Assembly: GCF_008704795.1 (NCBI RefSeq)
Contig: NZ_CP023690.1
Span: 6,706,501-6,770,500, forward strand
Source: Streptomyces spectabilis
Lineage (GTDB): Bacteria > Actinomycetota > Actinomycetes > Streptomycetales > Streptomycetaceae
Direction of reading: 5' to 3'
Length of the DNA: 64,000 nucleotides
Positions 16,372 to 23,439 of the stretch are shown here, piece after piece. The translations under genes were made by a program, and so were the position numbers. Position 1 is the first letter of the stretch, and every line of letters starts with the position of its first letter. The notes below the pieces were generated by a model. The model did no database searches. It saw only the letters and a list, made by a program, of their open reading frames with translations, and was not told where the DNA came from.

Positions 16372-16942
16372 TAGCGTCGCAACCTCTGGACCAGGCGTCC
16401 CACCGCGTGGACGGCAGGACGGTGTCGGCGTCTTGGGGCGTCAGGCACCCCATGGTGGTCGTGAGACCGGCGCTGCTCCCCCTTCCCGCCGCCCTCGGCG
16501 CTGCGTTGCGCCCCTGTGCGCCGGTTCGATCCCGCGGCGGTCCCGGGAATTCCAGCACAGTGCAGGATCTCCAACAAGGCCCGTGGTCCAGGCCCGGCCC
16601 CCCGTGACAGGACGTGAGGGCCGCGTCACGAGACGTAGAACGTCAAGCCTCCCAAATCGGACTTTCCCGTACGAGACGCAAGGCCGGAGCGGGTGTCCCA
16701 GTCTTCATGATCAGGAGCGGAATGGGAGCTTCAGGGGGGCAATGTCCGTTTTCAAAGGTCCAGTCGCCAGCCGGAATTGACCTATTTATCCATGCCCTCG
16801 TGAGCAAACTCACATGAAGATCATGGCCTCTTCTCGACATTGCTTGGGAATTGCATGTTTAGCCTGACGCTTTACAGGGATGGCGAATCCGACAACTGGC
16901 GTCCACTCGGCGGCGCCCCGACCGACAGGGCCAGAACAGCAG
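16372..16942. other. Intergenic region between cvnA and a small protein gene
   Basis: 571 bases. The left part carries the cvnA promoter region with the words ATTCCAGCAC (16549-16558) and TCTCCAACAAGGCCCGTG (16568-16585), which also occur before the other cvnA. From about 16640 to 16880 the GC content falls well below average. This stretch holds a GTGAG-CAAA-CTCAC dyad at 16800-16813 and probably the promoter of the small gene at 16943. Short ORFs here have no normal codon bias. Confidence 0.55.
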
Positions 16943-17113
16943 ATGAAGTCCACGATGATGTTCCGCAACATAGCCAACCCGCGCCGCACCACCCTCGCGC
17001 ACCTCGAGGACGCCGAAGCCCTGCAGACGGCTCCCGAGCAGCCGGAGCACTCCGTGGCCCTCCCCGCCCAGACGGCCAACCCGAAGCGCACCATCCTCAT
17101 GGAAGCGCCGTAG
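16943..17113 (+). CDS. Small protein with a duplicated ANP(R/K)RT motif, function unknown
   Basis: 56 aa from the ATG at 16943; ATG 16880 would add 21 residues of poor codon bias, and ATG 16955 is a shorter alternative. The protein reads MKSTMMFRNIANPRRTTLAH..., and near the end QTANPKRTILMEAP. The segment ANPRRTTL therefore recurs as ANPKRTIL 33 residues later, flanking an acidic middle (HLEDAEALQTAPEQPEHS). Third codon positions are mostly G or C, which supports translation. There is no membrane segment, signal peptide or Cys. The gene stands alone between the conservon and the FAH-hydrolase gene. I recall similar short proteins only in streptomycetes, with no assigned function. A peptide precursor or an adaptor that presents two identical docking motifs are both possible. 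Confidence 0.7.
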   Translation: MKSTMMFRNIANPRRTTLAHLEDAEALQTAPEQPEHSVALPAQTANPKRTILMEAP

Positions 17114-17244
17114 CCCGGCAGAGCCGTTCGGCACCGGAGCCCAAGGGTGAGGACGAGCCGCGAAGCGGCAAAAAGGGGCAGAGGGGCCGGGCCCCATAGA
17201 CTGGGCTCACCCAGTCACCCGTTCAAGCAAAGGGCACCGTCCAC

Positions 17245-18021
17245 GTGCGTATCGCCAGGTTCTCCATCGACGGCAACGTCGCCTTCGGCGCGGTCGAGGG
17301 CGACAAGCCGGACGAGCTCGTCGTCGACATCATCAAGGGCAGCCCGTACGCCGACTTCGAGCTGAGCGGCGTCAAGGTCCCGCTGAGCAAGGTCCGGCTC
17401 CTCGCCCCGGTCATCGGCCACAAGATCGTGGCCTTCGGGCGGAACTACGCGGCGCACGCCAAGGAGCTCGGCCACGAGGTGCCGGACGCCCCGTTCGCCT
17501 TCTTCAAGCCCGCCACCTCGATGATCGGCTCCGGCGACGCGATCCAGTACCCGTCGTTCTCCGAGGAGCTGCACCACGAGGCGGAGCTGGCCGTCGTCAT
17601 CGGCCGCATGTGCCGCGAGGTCCCGCGCGAGCGCGTGAAGGACGTCATCTTCGGCTACACCTGCGCCAACGACGTCACCGCCCGCGACGTGCAGAAGCGC
17701 GAGAAGCAGTGGGCCCGGGCCAAGGGCTTCGACACGTCCTGCCCGCTCGGCCCCTGGGTGGAGACGGAGCTCGACCCGAGCGACCTGACGATCCAGTGCA
17801 CGGTCAACGGCCAGCAGCGCCAGCTCGGCCGCACCTCCGAGATGGTGCACTCCATCGAGGACCTGGTCGTCAACATCTCCGAGGCCATGACGCTGCTGCC
17901 CGGCGACGTCATCCTCACCGGCACCCCCGAGGGGGTTGGCCCCCTCAACGTCGGCGACGAGGTCGCCGTCACCATCGAAGGCATCGGCACTCTCACCAAC
18001 AAGGTGATCAAGCGTGGCTAA
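17245..18021 (+). CDS. Fumarylacetoacetate hydrolase (FAH) family protein
   Basis: 258 aa, GTG start at 17245. An N-terminal small domain (residues 1-55) is followed by the FAH fold: [30 protein letters not shown], the metal-binding [38 protein letters not shown] and the closing [18 protein letters not shown]. The length and motifs fit the prokaryotic acylpyruvate hydrolase/oxaloacetate tautomerase/HHDD isomerase group, which cleave or isomerise 2-oxo acids with a divalent metal. The exact substrate cannot be read from sequence. The last bases overlap the gltX start by 8, so the two genes are translationally coupled, a conserved arrangement in Streptomyces. Confidence 0.92.
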   Translation: MRIARFSIDGNVAFGAVEGDKPDELVVDIIKGSPYADFELSGVKVPLSKVRLLAPVIGHKIVAFGRNYAAHAKELGHEVPDAPFAFFKPATSMIGSGDAIQYPSFSEELHHEAELAVVIGRMCREVPRERVKDVIFGYTCANDVTARDVQKREKQWARAKGFDTSCPLGPWVETELDPSDLTIQCTVNGQQRQLGRTSEMVHSIEDLVVNISEAMTLLPGDVILTGTPEGVGPLNVGDEVAVTIEGIGTLTNKVIKRG

Positions 18022-19501
18022 CGCGACTCCCGGCGGCACCGTCCGGGTACGTTTCTGTCCCTCCCCGACCGGCAACCCGCACGTGGGCCTGGTCCGCACG
18101 GCCCTGTTCAACTGGGCCTACGCCCGGCACAACGAGGGCACCCTGGTCTTCCGCATCGAGGACACGGACGCCGCCCGCGACTCCGAGGAGTCGTACGAGC
18201 AGCTCCTGGACTCCATGCGCTGGCTGGGCTTCGACTGGGACGAGGGCCCCGAGGTGGGCGGCCCGCACGCGCCGTACCGCCAGTCGCAGCGCATGGACAT
18301 CTACCGGGACGTCGCCGCCAAGCTCGTCGACGCGGGCCACGCCTACCCCTGCTACTGCACCACCGAGGAGCTCGACGCCCGCCGCGAGGCCGCCCGCGCC
18401 GCCGGCAAGCCGTCCGGCTACGACGGCCAGTGCCGCGACCTCACCGACGCGCAGAAGCAGGCGTACGAGGCCGAGGGCCGCAGCCACATCGTCCGCTTCC
18501 GGATGCCGGACGAGGCCACCACCTTCACCGACCTGGTCCGCGGCGAGATCACCGTCCAGGCCGAGAACGTCACCGACTACGGCATCGTCCGCGCCAACGG
18601 CGCCCCGCTGTACACGCTGGTCAACCCGGTCGACGACGCCCTGATGGAGATCACCCACGTCCTGCGCGGCGAGGACCTGCTCTCCTCCACCCCGCGCCAG
18701 ATCGCGCTCTACAAGGCGCTGATCGGCCTGGGCATCGCCAAGTCGATCCCCGAGTTCGGCCACCTCCCGTACGTCATGGGCGAGGGCAACAAGAAGCTGA
18801 GCAAGCGCGACCCCCAGGCCTCGCTCAACCTCTACCGCGAGCGTGGTTTCCTCCCGGAGGGCCTGCTCAACTACCTCTCCCTCCTCGGCTGGTCCTTCTC
18901 GGCCGACCAGGACGTCTTCTCGATCCCCGACATGGTCGCCAAGTTCGACCTCGCGGACGTGAACGCCAACCCGGCCCGCTTCGACCTGAAGAAGGCCGAG
19001 GCCATCAACGCCGACCACATCCGCATGCTGGACGTGAAGGCGTTCGCCGCGGCCTGCGAGCCGTGGCTGCGCGCCCCGCACGCCCCCTGGGCCCCGGAGG
19101 ACTTCGACGCGGCGGTCTGGGAGGCCATCGCGCCGCACGCCCAGACCCGCCTCAAGGTCCTCTCCGAGATCACGGACAACGTCGACTTCCTGTTCCTGCC
19201 GGAGCCGGTCTTCGACGAGGCCTCCTGGACCAAGGCCATGAAGGAGGGCTCCGACGCGCTCCTGACCACCGCCCGCGCCAAGCTGGAGGCGGCCGACTGG
19301 ACGTCCCCCGAGGCCCTCAAGGAGGCCGTCCTGGCCGCGGGTGAGGAGCACGGCCTCAAGCTCGGCAAGGCCCAGGCCCCCGTCCGCGTCGCCGTCACCG
19401 GCCGCACGGTCGGCCTGCCCCTCTTCGAGTCCCTGGAGATCCTCGGCAAGGACCGCGCCCTGGCGCGCATCGACGCGGCGCTCGCGAAGCTGACCGCGTA
19501 G
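18014..19501 (+). CDS. gltX: Glutamyl-tRNA synthetase
   Basis: 495 aa, GTG start at 18014 overlapping the FAH gene. It is a class I aminoacyl-tRNA synthetase: the HIGH-type signature is in [22 protein letters not shown] (residues about 13-34) and the KMSKS-type loop is [13 protein letters not shown] (about 259). A C-terminal anticodon-binding helical domain fills residues 330-495. The enzyme charges tRNA-Glu and, in actinobacteria, also tRNA-Gln (non-discriminating form, corrected by GatCAB). That agrees with the tRNA-Gln and tRNA-Glu genes that lie 1 kb downstream. A hairpin at 19575-19613 ends the transcript. Confidence 0.97.
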   Translation: MANATPGGTVRVRFCPSPTGNPHVGLVRTALFNWAYARHNEGTLVFRIEDTDAARDSEESYEQLLDSMRWLGFDWDEGPEVGGPHAPYRQSQRMDIYRDVAAKLVDAGHAYPCYCTTEELDARREAARAAGKPSGYDGQCRDLTDAQKQAYEAEGRSHIVRFRMPDEATTFTDLVRGEITVQAENVTDYGIVRANGAPLYTLVNPVDDALMEITHVLRGEDLLSSTPRQIALYKALIGLGIAKSIPEFGHLPYVMGEGNKKLSKRDPQASLNLYRERGFLPEGLLNYLSLLGWSFSADQDVFSIPDMVAKFDLADVNANPARFDLKKAEAINADHIRMLDVKAFAAACEPWLRAPHAPWAPEDFDAAVWEAIAPHAQTRLKVLSEITDNVDFLFLPEPVFDEASWTKAMKEGSDALLTTARAKLEAADWTSPEALKEAVLAAGEEHGLKLGKAQAPVRVAVTGRTVGLPLFESLEILGKDRALARIDAALAKLTA

Positions 19502-19574
19502 CGCCTGGAGACACCGCGCACCGGTGCGCGCCCGGCGCGCACCGCCCCGCGCACACGGCCCGTACGGACCGCGG

Positions 19575-19613
19575 GAAAGGGCCCGGAAGCCATCACGGCT
19601 GCCGGGCCCTTTC
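19575..19613 (+). terminator. Terminator after gltX
   Basis: GAAAGGGCCCGG and CCGGGCCCTTTC form a 12-bp stem, extended inward after a mismatch by AGCC/GGCT around ATCAC. It lies 74 bases after the gltX stop and ends 16 bases before the next start codon. The hairpin contains no U-tract beyond TTTCG. Confidence 0.75.
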
Positions 19614-19628
19614 GCGTACGTTCGGAAC

Positions 19629-20390
19629 ATGCCGATCAACGCCGTTGGGCCGCAGCGCGCCGCCGGGCCGGTCAAGGCCGTCGTCTGGGACGTCGACGAC
19701 ACCCTCTTCGACTACGCCTCCGCCGATCTCGCGGGCATGCGGGCCCATCTCGCCGCCGAAGGCCTCCTCGCCCGGTACGACACCGCCGATCGCGCCCTGG
19801 CCCTGTGGAAGGAGGTCACGGACCGGCACTGGGCCCGCTTCGGCGCCGGCGAGGTGGAGTACTACGCCCAGCGCAGGGACCGCGTGCGCGAGTTCCTGGG
19901 CGCCGCCCTCGACGACGCGGAGGCCGACGCCTGGTTCGGCCGCTACCTGGGCCACTACGAGGCCGCCTGGGCCCTCTTCCCGGACACCGTGCCCGCCCTG
20001 GACGCCCTCGCCCGGGACTACCGCCACGCGGTCCTTTCCAACTCGGCGCTGTCCGTGCAGGAGTACAAGCTCAGCTCACTGGGCCTGCGCGACCGCTTCG
20101 AGGCCGTCCTGTGCGCCGCCGACCTGGGCGTCGCCAAACCCGCCCCGGAGGCCTTCCAGGCGGTGTGCGAGGCGCTGGCCCTGGCGCCCGGCGAGATCGC
20201 CTACGTCGGCGACGAACCGGAGATCGACGCGCGCGGCGCCCGGGACGCCGGCCTGCTCGGCATCTGGCTCGACCGCAACGGCGGGCGGGGGGACGGCCCG
20301 TCGGGCGTCCACCGCATCACGAGCCTCGCGGAGCTCCCCGCGCTGCTGCGCTCGGATACCCGTTTTGGAGCGCCGTCCACCTTCGGGTAA
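19629..20390 (+). CDS. HAD family hydrolase
   Basis: 253 aa from the ATG at 19629; the frame is open further left but that part overlaps the gltX terminator. HAD motifs: I, VVWDVDDTLFDYASADL (nucleophile Asp); II, AVLSNSALSVQEYKL; III, LGVAKPAPEAFQAV (Lys); IV, IAYVGDEPEIDARGARDAGLLGIWLDR. The helical cap between residues 35 and 115 is of the C1 type, as in phosphoglycolate phosphatase, YjjG/YfnB nucleotidases and haloacid dehalogenases. The substrate is unknown; pyrimidine-nucleotide or sugar-phosphate phosphatase would be usual for this subgroup. It sits between gltX and the tRNA array with its start only 15 bases after a terminator. Confidence 0.9.
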   Translation: MPINAVGPQRAAGPVKAVVWDVDDTLFDYASADLAGMRAHLAAEGLLARYDTADRALALWKEVTDRHWARFGAGEVEYYAQRRDRVREFLGAALDDAEADAWFGRYLGHYEAAWALFPDTVPALDALARDYRHAVLSNSALSVQEYKLSSLGLRDRFEAVLCAADLGVAKPAPEAFQAVCEALALAPGEIAYVGDEPEIDARGARDAGLLGIWLDRNGGRGDGPSGVHRITSLAELPALLRSDTRFGAPSTFG

Positions 20391-20477
20391 TGTTCTTCCT
20401 GCGCCGCCCGAGAGGGCCGAAAGGTCCGGCAGGAAAGCGCAACCGGAACAGAAACCCTCCCGGGGGTTGCGTTCCAG

Positions 20478-20549
20478 TGGCCTATGGTGTAATTGGCAGC
20501 ACGACTGATTCTGGTTCAGTTAGTCTTGGTTCGAGTCCAGGTAGGCCAG
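20478..20549 (+). tRNA. tRNA-Gln (CTG)
   Basis: 72 bases. The acceptor stem TGGCCTA pairs with TAGGCCA and the discriminator base is G. The anticodon arm ACTGA-TTCTGGT-TCAGT gives anticodon CTG. The T arm contains GGTTCGAGTCC. The CCA end is not encoded. Confidence 0.96.
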
Positions 20550-20570
20550 CTCGCAGAGCTCATCTGCAAA

Positions 20571-20643
20571 GCCCCCGTTGTGTAGCGGCCTAGCACGCTG
20601 CCCTCTCAAGGCAGTAGCGCCGGTTCGAATCCGGTCGGGGGTA
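20571..20643 (+). tRNA. tRNA-Glu (CTC)
   Basis: 73 bases. Acceptor GCCCCCG pairs with CGGGGGT (G-T at the first pair), discriminator A. The anticodon arm CTGCC-CTCTCAA-GGCAG gives CTC. The T arm is CCGGTTCGAATCCGG. This copy has an anticodon stem that differs from the other two Glu copies by one compensated pair. Confidence 0.96.
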
Positions 20644-20705
20644 CAGATCCTTCCCGCGAGGGCGGCACGGGTAGCTCCCACCGTCCACGATGCAGGATCG
20701 CTAGG

Positions 20706-20778
20706 GCCCCCGTTGTGTAGCGGCCTAGCACGCCGCCCTCTCAAGGCGGTAGCGCCGGTTCGAATCCGGTCGGGGGTA
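20706..20778 (+). tRNA. tRNA-Glu (CTC), second copy
   Basis: 73 bases, same fold as the first Glu copy except that the anticodon stem is CCGCC-CTCTCAA-GGCGG. Anticodon CTC. It is separated from the previous tRNA by 62 bases. Confidence 0.96.
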
Positions 20779-20798
20779 CAAACTGGTCTAAACCACAT

Positions 20799-20870
20799 TG
20801 GTCTATGGTGTAATTGGCAGCACGACTGATTCTGGTTCAGTTAGTCTAGGTTCGAGTCCTGGTAGACCAG
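20799..20870 (+). tRNA. tRNA-Gln (CTG), second copy
   Basis: 72 bases. Acceptor TGGTCTA pairs with TAGACCA, so it differs from the first Gln copy by a compensated C-G to T-A change. The T stem also differs (TAGGTTCGAGTCCTG). The anticodon loop TTCTGGT gives CTG. Confidence 0.96.
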
Positions 20871-20907
20871 CTCGGATCTGCGGCGGTCAAACGCTCGCAA
20901 GATCCTC

Positions 20908-20980
20908 GCCCCCGTTGTGTAGCGGCCTAGCACGCCGCCCTCTCAAGGCGGTAGCGCCGGTTCGAATCCGGTCGGGGGTA
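20908..20980 (+). tRNA. tRNA-Glu (CTC), third copy
   Basis: 73 bases, identical to the second Glu copy over the mature region (anticodon stem CCGCC/GGCGG, anticodon CTC). It is the last gene of the array and is followed six bases later by a strong palindrome. Confidence 0.96.
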
Positions 20981-20985
20981 CGAGA

Positions 20986-21019
20986 CCGAAGGGCCTCCAC
21001 CGCGGTGGAGGCCCTTCGG
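20986..21019 (+). terminator. Terminator of the tRNA array
   Basis: A perfect 34-base palindrome. As a hairpin it has a 15-bp stem (CCGAAGGGCCTCCAC with GTGGAGGCCCTTCGG) and the loop CGCG. It begins five bases after the last tRNA. Confidence 0.85.
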
Positions 21020-21127
21020 CGTTCCCGGATCGCGCGAGCCGGGTAGTGAGAGGTGCGTCACGGAGGCCGGGCGCGGGGGCCGGACCGCGAGGGCCCGGCC
21101 GTGGGCGCCTGGCCGCACCCGCCACGC

Positions 21128-21772
21128 CTACTCGATGCCGTACCGCCGCGCCGACTCCTCCTCCTGCGCGAGCCGGTGCAGCGCGCGCAGGACCGGCTCG
21201 CACAGGACCGCCGCCGCCACCGCCGTCTCGACCCGCTCCGCCTCCGAGGCGTGCGTCTCCAGGAAGTCGAGATCCAGCTTCGCCGTCGCGTGCATCAACT
21301 CCGCGTACGGCGCCATGCGTTCGGCGTCCCAGCCGTAGCCGAGCCGGTTCAGCGTCGCCACCGCCGCGACCAGGGAGCGATGTACGGGAGACAGCTCGGC
21401 CAGCTCCCGCGAGGTCTCCCAGCCGAGCCGCCGAAGCAGCAGATCCACCTCGGCGCGCGCACCGGCCACCGAGGGATCGGCCTCGTCCGGCTCCGGGCCC
21501 TGCGGCAGCGCCCACAGGGCCGCGCCCATGCGGATCGTGCGCCCCAGGGAATCGTCGTCGACGTGCCCGAGCACCTCCCTGGCCGTCGCCACCGGCACCC
21601 GGCCCACCTGGATGAGCGCCCGCACCAGACGCAGCCTGCGCAGATGGCCGTCGTCGTACTCGGCCGTCGTCGCGTTGACCTGACGGCCGGGCGGCAACAG
21701 GCCCTCGCGCAGGTAGTACTTGATCGTCGCGGTGGACACACCGCTGCGCTCGCTCAGCTCGGCCAGCCGCAT
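21128..21772 (-). CDS. MerR family transcriptional regulator
   Basis: 214 aa from the ATG at 21772, chosen because GGGAGGCGCAAGGG precedes it; ATG 21808 lies inside the operator region. The N-terminal winged helix is clear: MRLAELSERSGVSTATIKYYLREGLLPPGR (residues 1-30), then EYDDGHLRRLRLVRALIQVGRVPVATAREVLGHV. The C-terminal 130 residues are helical with no Cys cluster, so it is not a metal sensor of the MerR/CueR type and more likely senses a small organic ligand or a protein. It is transcribed away from the DUF4188 gene across a shared palindrome, which suggests that it controls both genes. Confidence 0.92.
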   Translation of the reverse strand: MRLAELSERSGVSTATIKYYLREGLLPPGRQVNATTAEYDDGHLRRLRLVRALIQVGRVPVATAREVLGHVDDDSLGRTIRMGAALWALPQGPEPDEADPSVAGARAEVDLLLRRLGWETSRELAELSPVHRSLVAAVATLNRLGYGWDAERMAPYAELMHATAKLDLDFLETHASEAERVETAVAAAVLCEPVLRALHRLAQEEESARRYGIE

Positions 21773-21799
21773 CCCTTGCGCCTCCCATCGGCTAGTGGC

Positions 21800-21828
21800 A
21801 CTATCCAAGCACGATGCAGTCGGATAGT
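21800..21828. promoter_or_regulatory. Shared operator between MerR and DUF4188 genes
   Basis: ACTATCC (21800-21806) and GGATAGT (21822-21828) form a perfect 7-bp inverted repeat with a 15-base spacer. Each arm also reads as a -10-like GATAGT, one on each strand, so the dyad could be two face-to-face promoters with the MerR-type protein between them. Confidence 0.55.
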
Positions 21829-21858
21829 ACCGCTCACCAACGCGCGTCAGGGGGAGTC

Positions 21859-22395
21859 ATGCCGGGCAGGCCCGTCATCGCGGGACGCACCACCGCCGAC
21901 GCCGAGGGGGAGGTGGTCGTGCTCCTGATCGGCATGCGCGTCAACCGCTTCTGGGCCGTGCACCACTGGGGCCCGGTCCTCTTCGCGATGGTCCGCATGC
22001 AGCGCGAGCTGAGCCGGGACAAGAGCCGCGGGCTGCTGCGGCACGTCCTGCTCACCGCCTCGCCCCGGACGTACTACGTCGTCCAGTACTGGGAGTCCAA
22101 GGAGAAGCTGTACGCGTACGCGCACGCCCCCGAGATGTTCCACCACAAGGCGTGGGCGATCGCCAACCGCAAGGAGCGGGCGGGAAAGGTGCGCGGGCAC
22201 GTGGGCCTGTGGCACGAGACGTACGTCGTGCCGGAGGGGGCGTACGAAGCCATCTACATGGATATGCCCGCCTTCGGGCTCGCGGCGGCGCACGGGCAGG
22301 TGCCGGTGGAGCGGCGCGGCCGGCGGGCGAAGGACCGCCTCGCGTACCGGTCACGGACCGGTGAGCGGCAGGCTTCCGGCCCGTCCGGCGGGTGA
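21859..22395 (+). CDS. DUF4188 domain-containing protein
   Basis: 178 aa from the ATG at 21859, which has GGGGGAG two bases upstream; an ATG at 21814 lies inside the operator and is unlikely. The sequence matches the DUF4188 pattern: EVVVLLIGMRVNRFWAVHHWGPVLFAMVRMQREL, then YYVVQYWESKEKLYAYAHAPEMFHHKAWA and GHVGLWHETYVVPEGAYEAIYMDMPAFGLAAA. The family has a dimeric alpha-beta barrel look, like heme-dependent aldoxime dehydratase relatives and small monooxygenases, but no enzyme activity is established. Divergence from a MerR gene is a common context for this family. Confidence 0.88.
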   Translation: MPGRPVIAGRTTADAEGEVVVLLIGMRVNRFWAVHHWGPVLFAMVRMQRELSRDKSRGLLRHVLLTASPRTYYVVQYWESKEKLYAYAHAPEMFHHKAWAIANRKERAGKVRGHVGLWHETYVVPEGAYEAIYMDMPAFGLAAAHGQVPVERRGRRAKDRLAYRSRTGERQASGPSGG

Positions 22396-22439
22396 GCGCC
22401 CGCACGTGGCGCGTGTGGAACGCGGTGCGCGTGCGGCGC

Positions 22440-22471
22440 GGTGCGTACGAAAAGCGGTGCGTGCGAAAAGG
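22440..22471. repeat. Two-copy 16-bp tandem repeat
   Basis: GGTGCGTACGAAAAGC (22440-22455) is followed at once by GGTGCGTGCGAAAAGG (22456-22471), two differences in 16. It lies after the DUF4188 stop, just before the shared terminator. Confidence 0.6.
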
Positions 22472-22472
22472 G

Positions 22473-22508
22473 GGAAGGGCCCGCCGCGGCGTTGAGGCGG
22501 GCCCTTCC
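22473..22508. terminator. Bidirectional terminator between DUF4188 gene and ndgR
   Basis: GGAAGGGCCCGCC (22473-22485) pairs with GGCGGGCCCTTCC (22496-22508), a 13-bp perfect stem with a 10-base loop. It lies between two converging genes and can serve both. Confidence 0.8.
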
Positions 22509-22535
22509 TGATGTCGTACGCCGGTCTCGCGCGGC

Positions 22536-23252
22536 TCAGTTGGTGCGGCGCAGGGCCTCGGAGAGACGGCCTGCGGCGTCTATGACGGCCTGGGCGTGCA
22601 TGCGGCCCGGGTGGCGGGTCAGGCGCTCGATCGGCCCCGAGACGGAGACCGCCGCCACCACGCGGTTCGACGGGCCCCGCACCGGCGCGGACACCGAGGC
22701 GACGCCCGGCTCCCGCTCGCCGATCGACTGGGCCCAGCCCCTGCGGCGCACCCCGGACAGGGCCGTCGCCGTGAACCGCGCGCCCTGCAGGCCCCGGTGC
22801 AGCCGCTCCGGCTCCTCCCAGGCCATGAGGATCTGCGCGGACGAGCCCGCCTTCATCGTGAGTGTCGAGCCGACCGGGACGGTGTCCCTGAGGCCGGAGA
22901 GGCGCTCCGCCGCCGCCACGCAGATGCGCATGTCGCCCTGGCGGCGATAGAGCTGGGCGCTCTCGCCCGTGACGTCGCGCAGATGCGTGAGCACCGGGCC
23001 CGCCGTGGCGAGCAGGCGGTCCTCGCCCGCCGCCGCGGACAGTTCGGCCAGGCGCGGGCCGAGGATGAACCTGCCCTGCATGTCCCGGGCCACCATCCGG
23101 TGGTGCTCCAAGGCCACGGCGAGACGGTGCGCCGTGGGTCGTGCGAGCCCGGTGGCCGCGACCAGTCCCGCGAGGGTGGCCGGACCGGACTCCAGAGCGC
23201 TCAGGACAAGGGCCGCCTTGTCCAGAACGCCTACGCCGCTAGAGTTGTCCAT
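22536..23252 (-). CDS. ndgR: IclR family regulator NdgR
   Basis: 238 aa from the ATG at 23252; the open frame runs further up but overlaps the promoter. Residues about 8-60 form the IclR winged helix (LDKAALVLSALESGPATLAGLVAATGLARPTAHRLAVALEHHRMV). The remainder is the GAF-like effector domain with FILGPRLAELS and VAAVSVSGPIERLT. In S. coelicolor NdgR controls amino-acid metabolism, including leucine synthesis, in response to nitrogen source, and lies divergent from leuCD exactly as here. It probably binds the 187-base ndgR-leuC spacer and regulates both itself and leuCD. Confidence 0.94.
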   Translation of the reverse strand: MDNSSGVGVLDKAALVLSALESGPATLAGLVAATGLARPTAHRLAVALEHHRMVARDMQGRFILGPRLAELSAAAGEDRLLATAGPVLTHLRDVTGESAQLYRRQGDMRICVAAAERLSGLRDTVPVGSTLTMKAGSSAQILMAWEEPERLHRGLQGARFTATALSGVRRRGWAQSIGEREPGVASVSAPVRGPSNRVVAAVSVSGPIERLTRHPGRMHAQAVIDAAGRLSEALRRTN

Positions 23253-23266
23253 GAAACGATACTCGC

Positions 23267-23283
23267 GTCTCACTCTGTGAAAC
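23267..23283. promoter_or_regulatory. Candidate NdgR operator
   Basis: GTCTCAC-TCT-GTGAAAC is an imperfect inverted repeat (one mismatch in seven) 14 bases upstream of the ndgR start, in the spacer shared with leuC. The size suits an IclR-family dimer site. Confidence 0.45.
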
Positions 23284-23439
23284 GCAAGTTCAAAAATCCC
23301 AGGAACCCGCCACCCTGGAGAAGCGATCCGCGGACCAACGGATACGCGACGGACGTCCGGCATGCGTGATGAGGGGGCCGGCGCCCGCGAACTCATTCTC
23401 TAGTTGGGCCGGTGCACGAAGCCGGTCGGAGGGAAAGCG

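Noticed and set aside
20478..20980. Regular repeats resembling a CRISPR-like array
   Set aside because: The repeats are five tRNA genes with full cloverleaf folds, and spacers are unequal.
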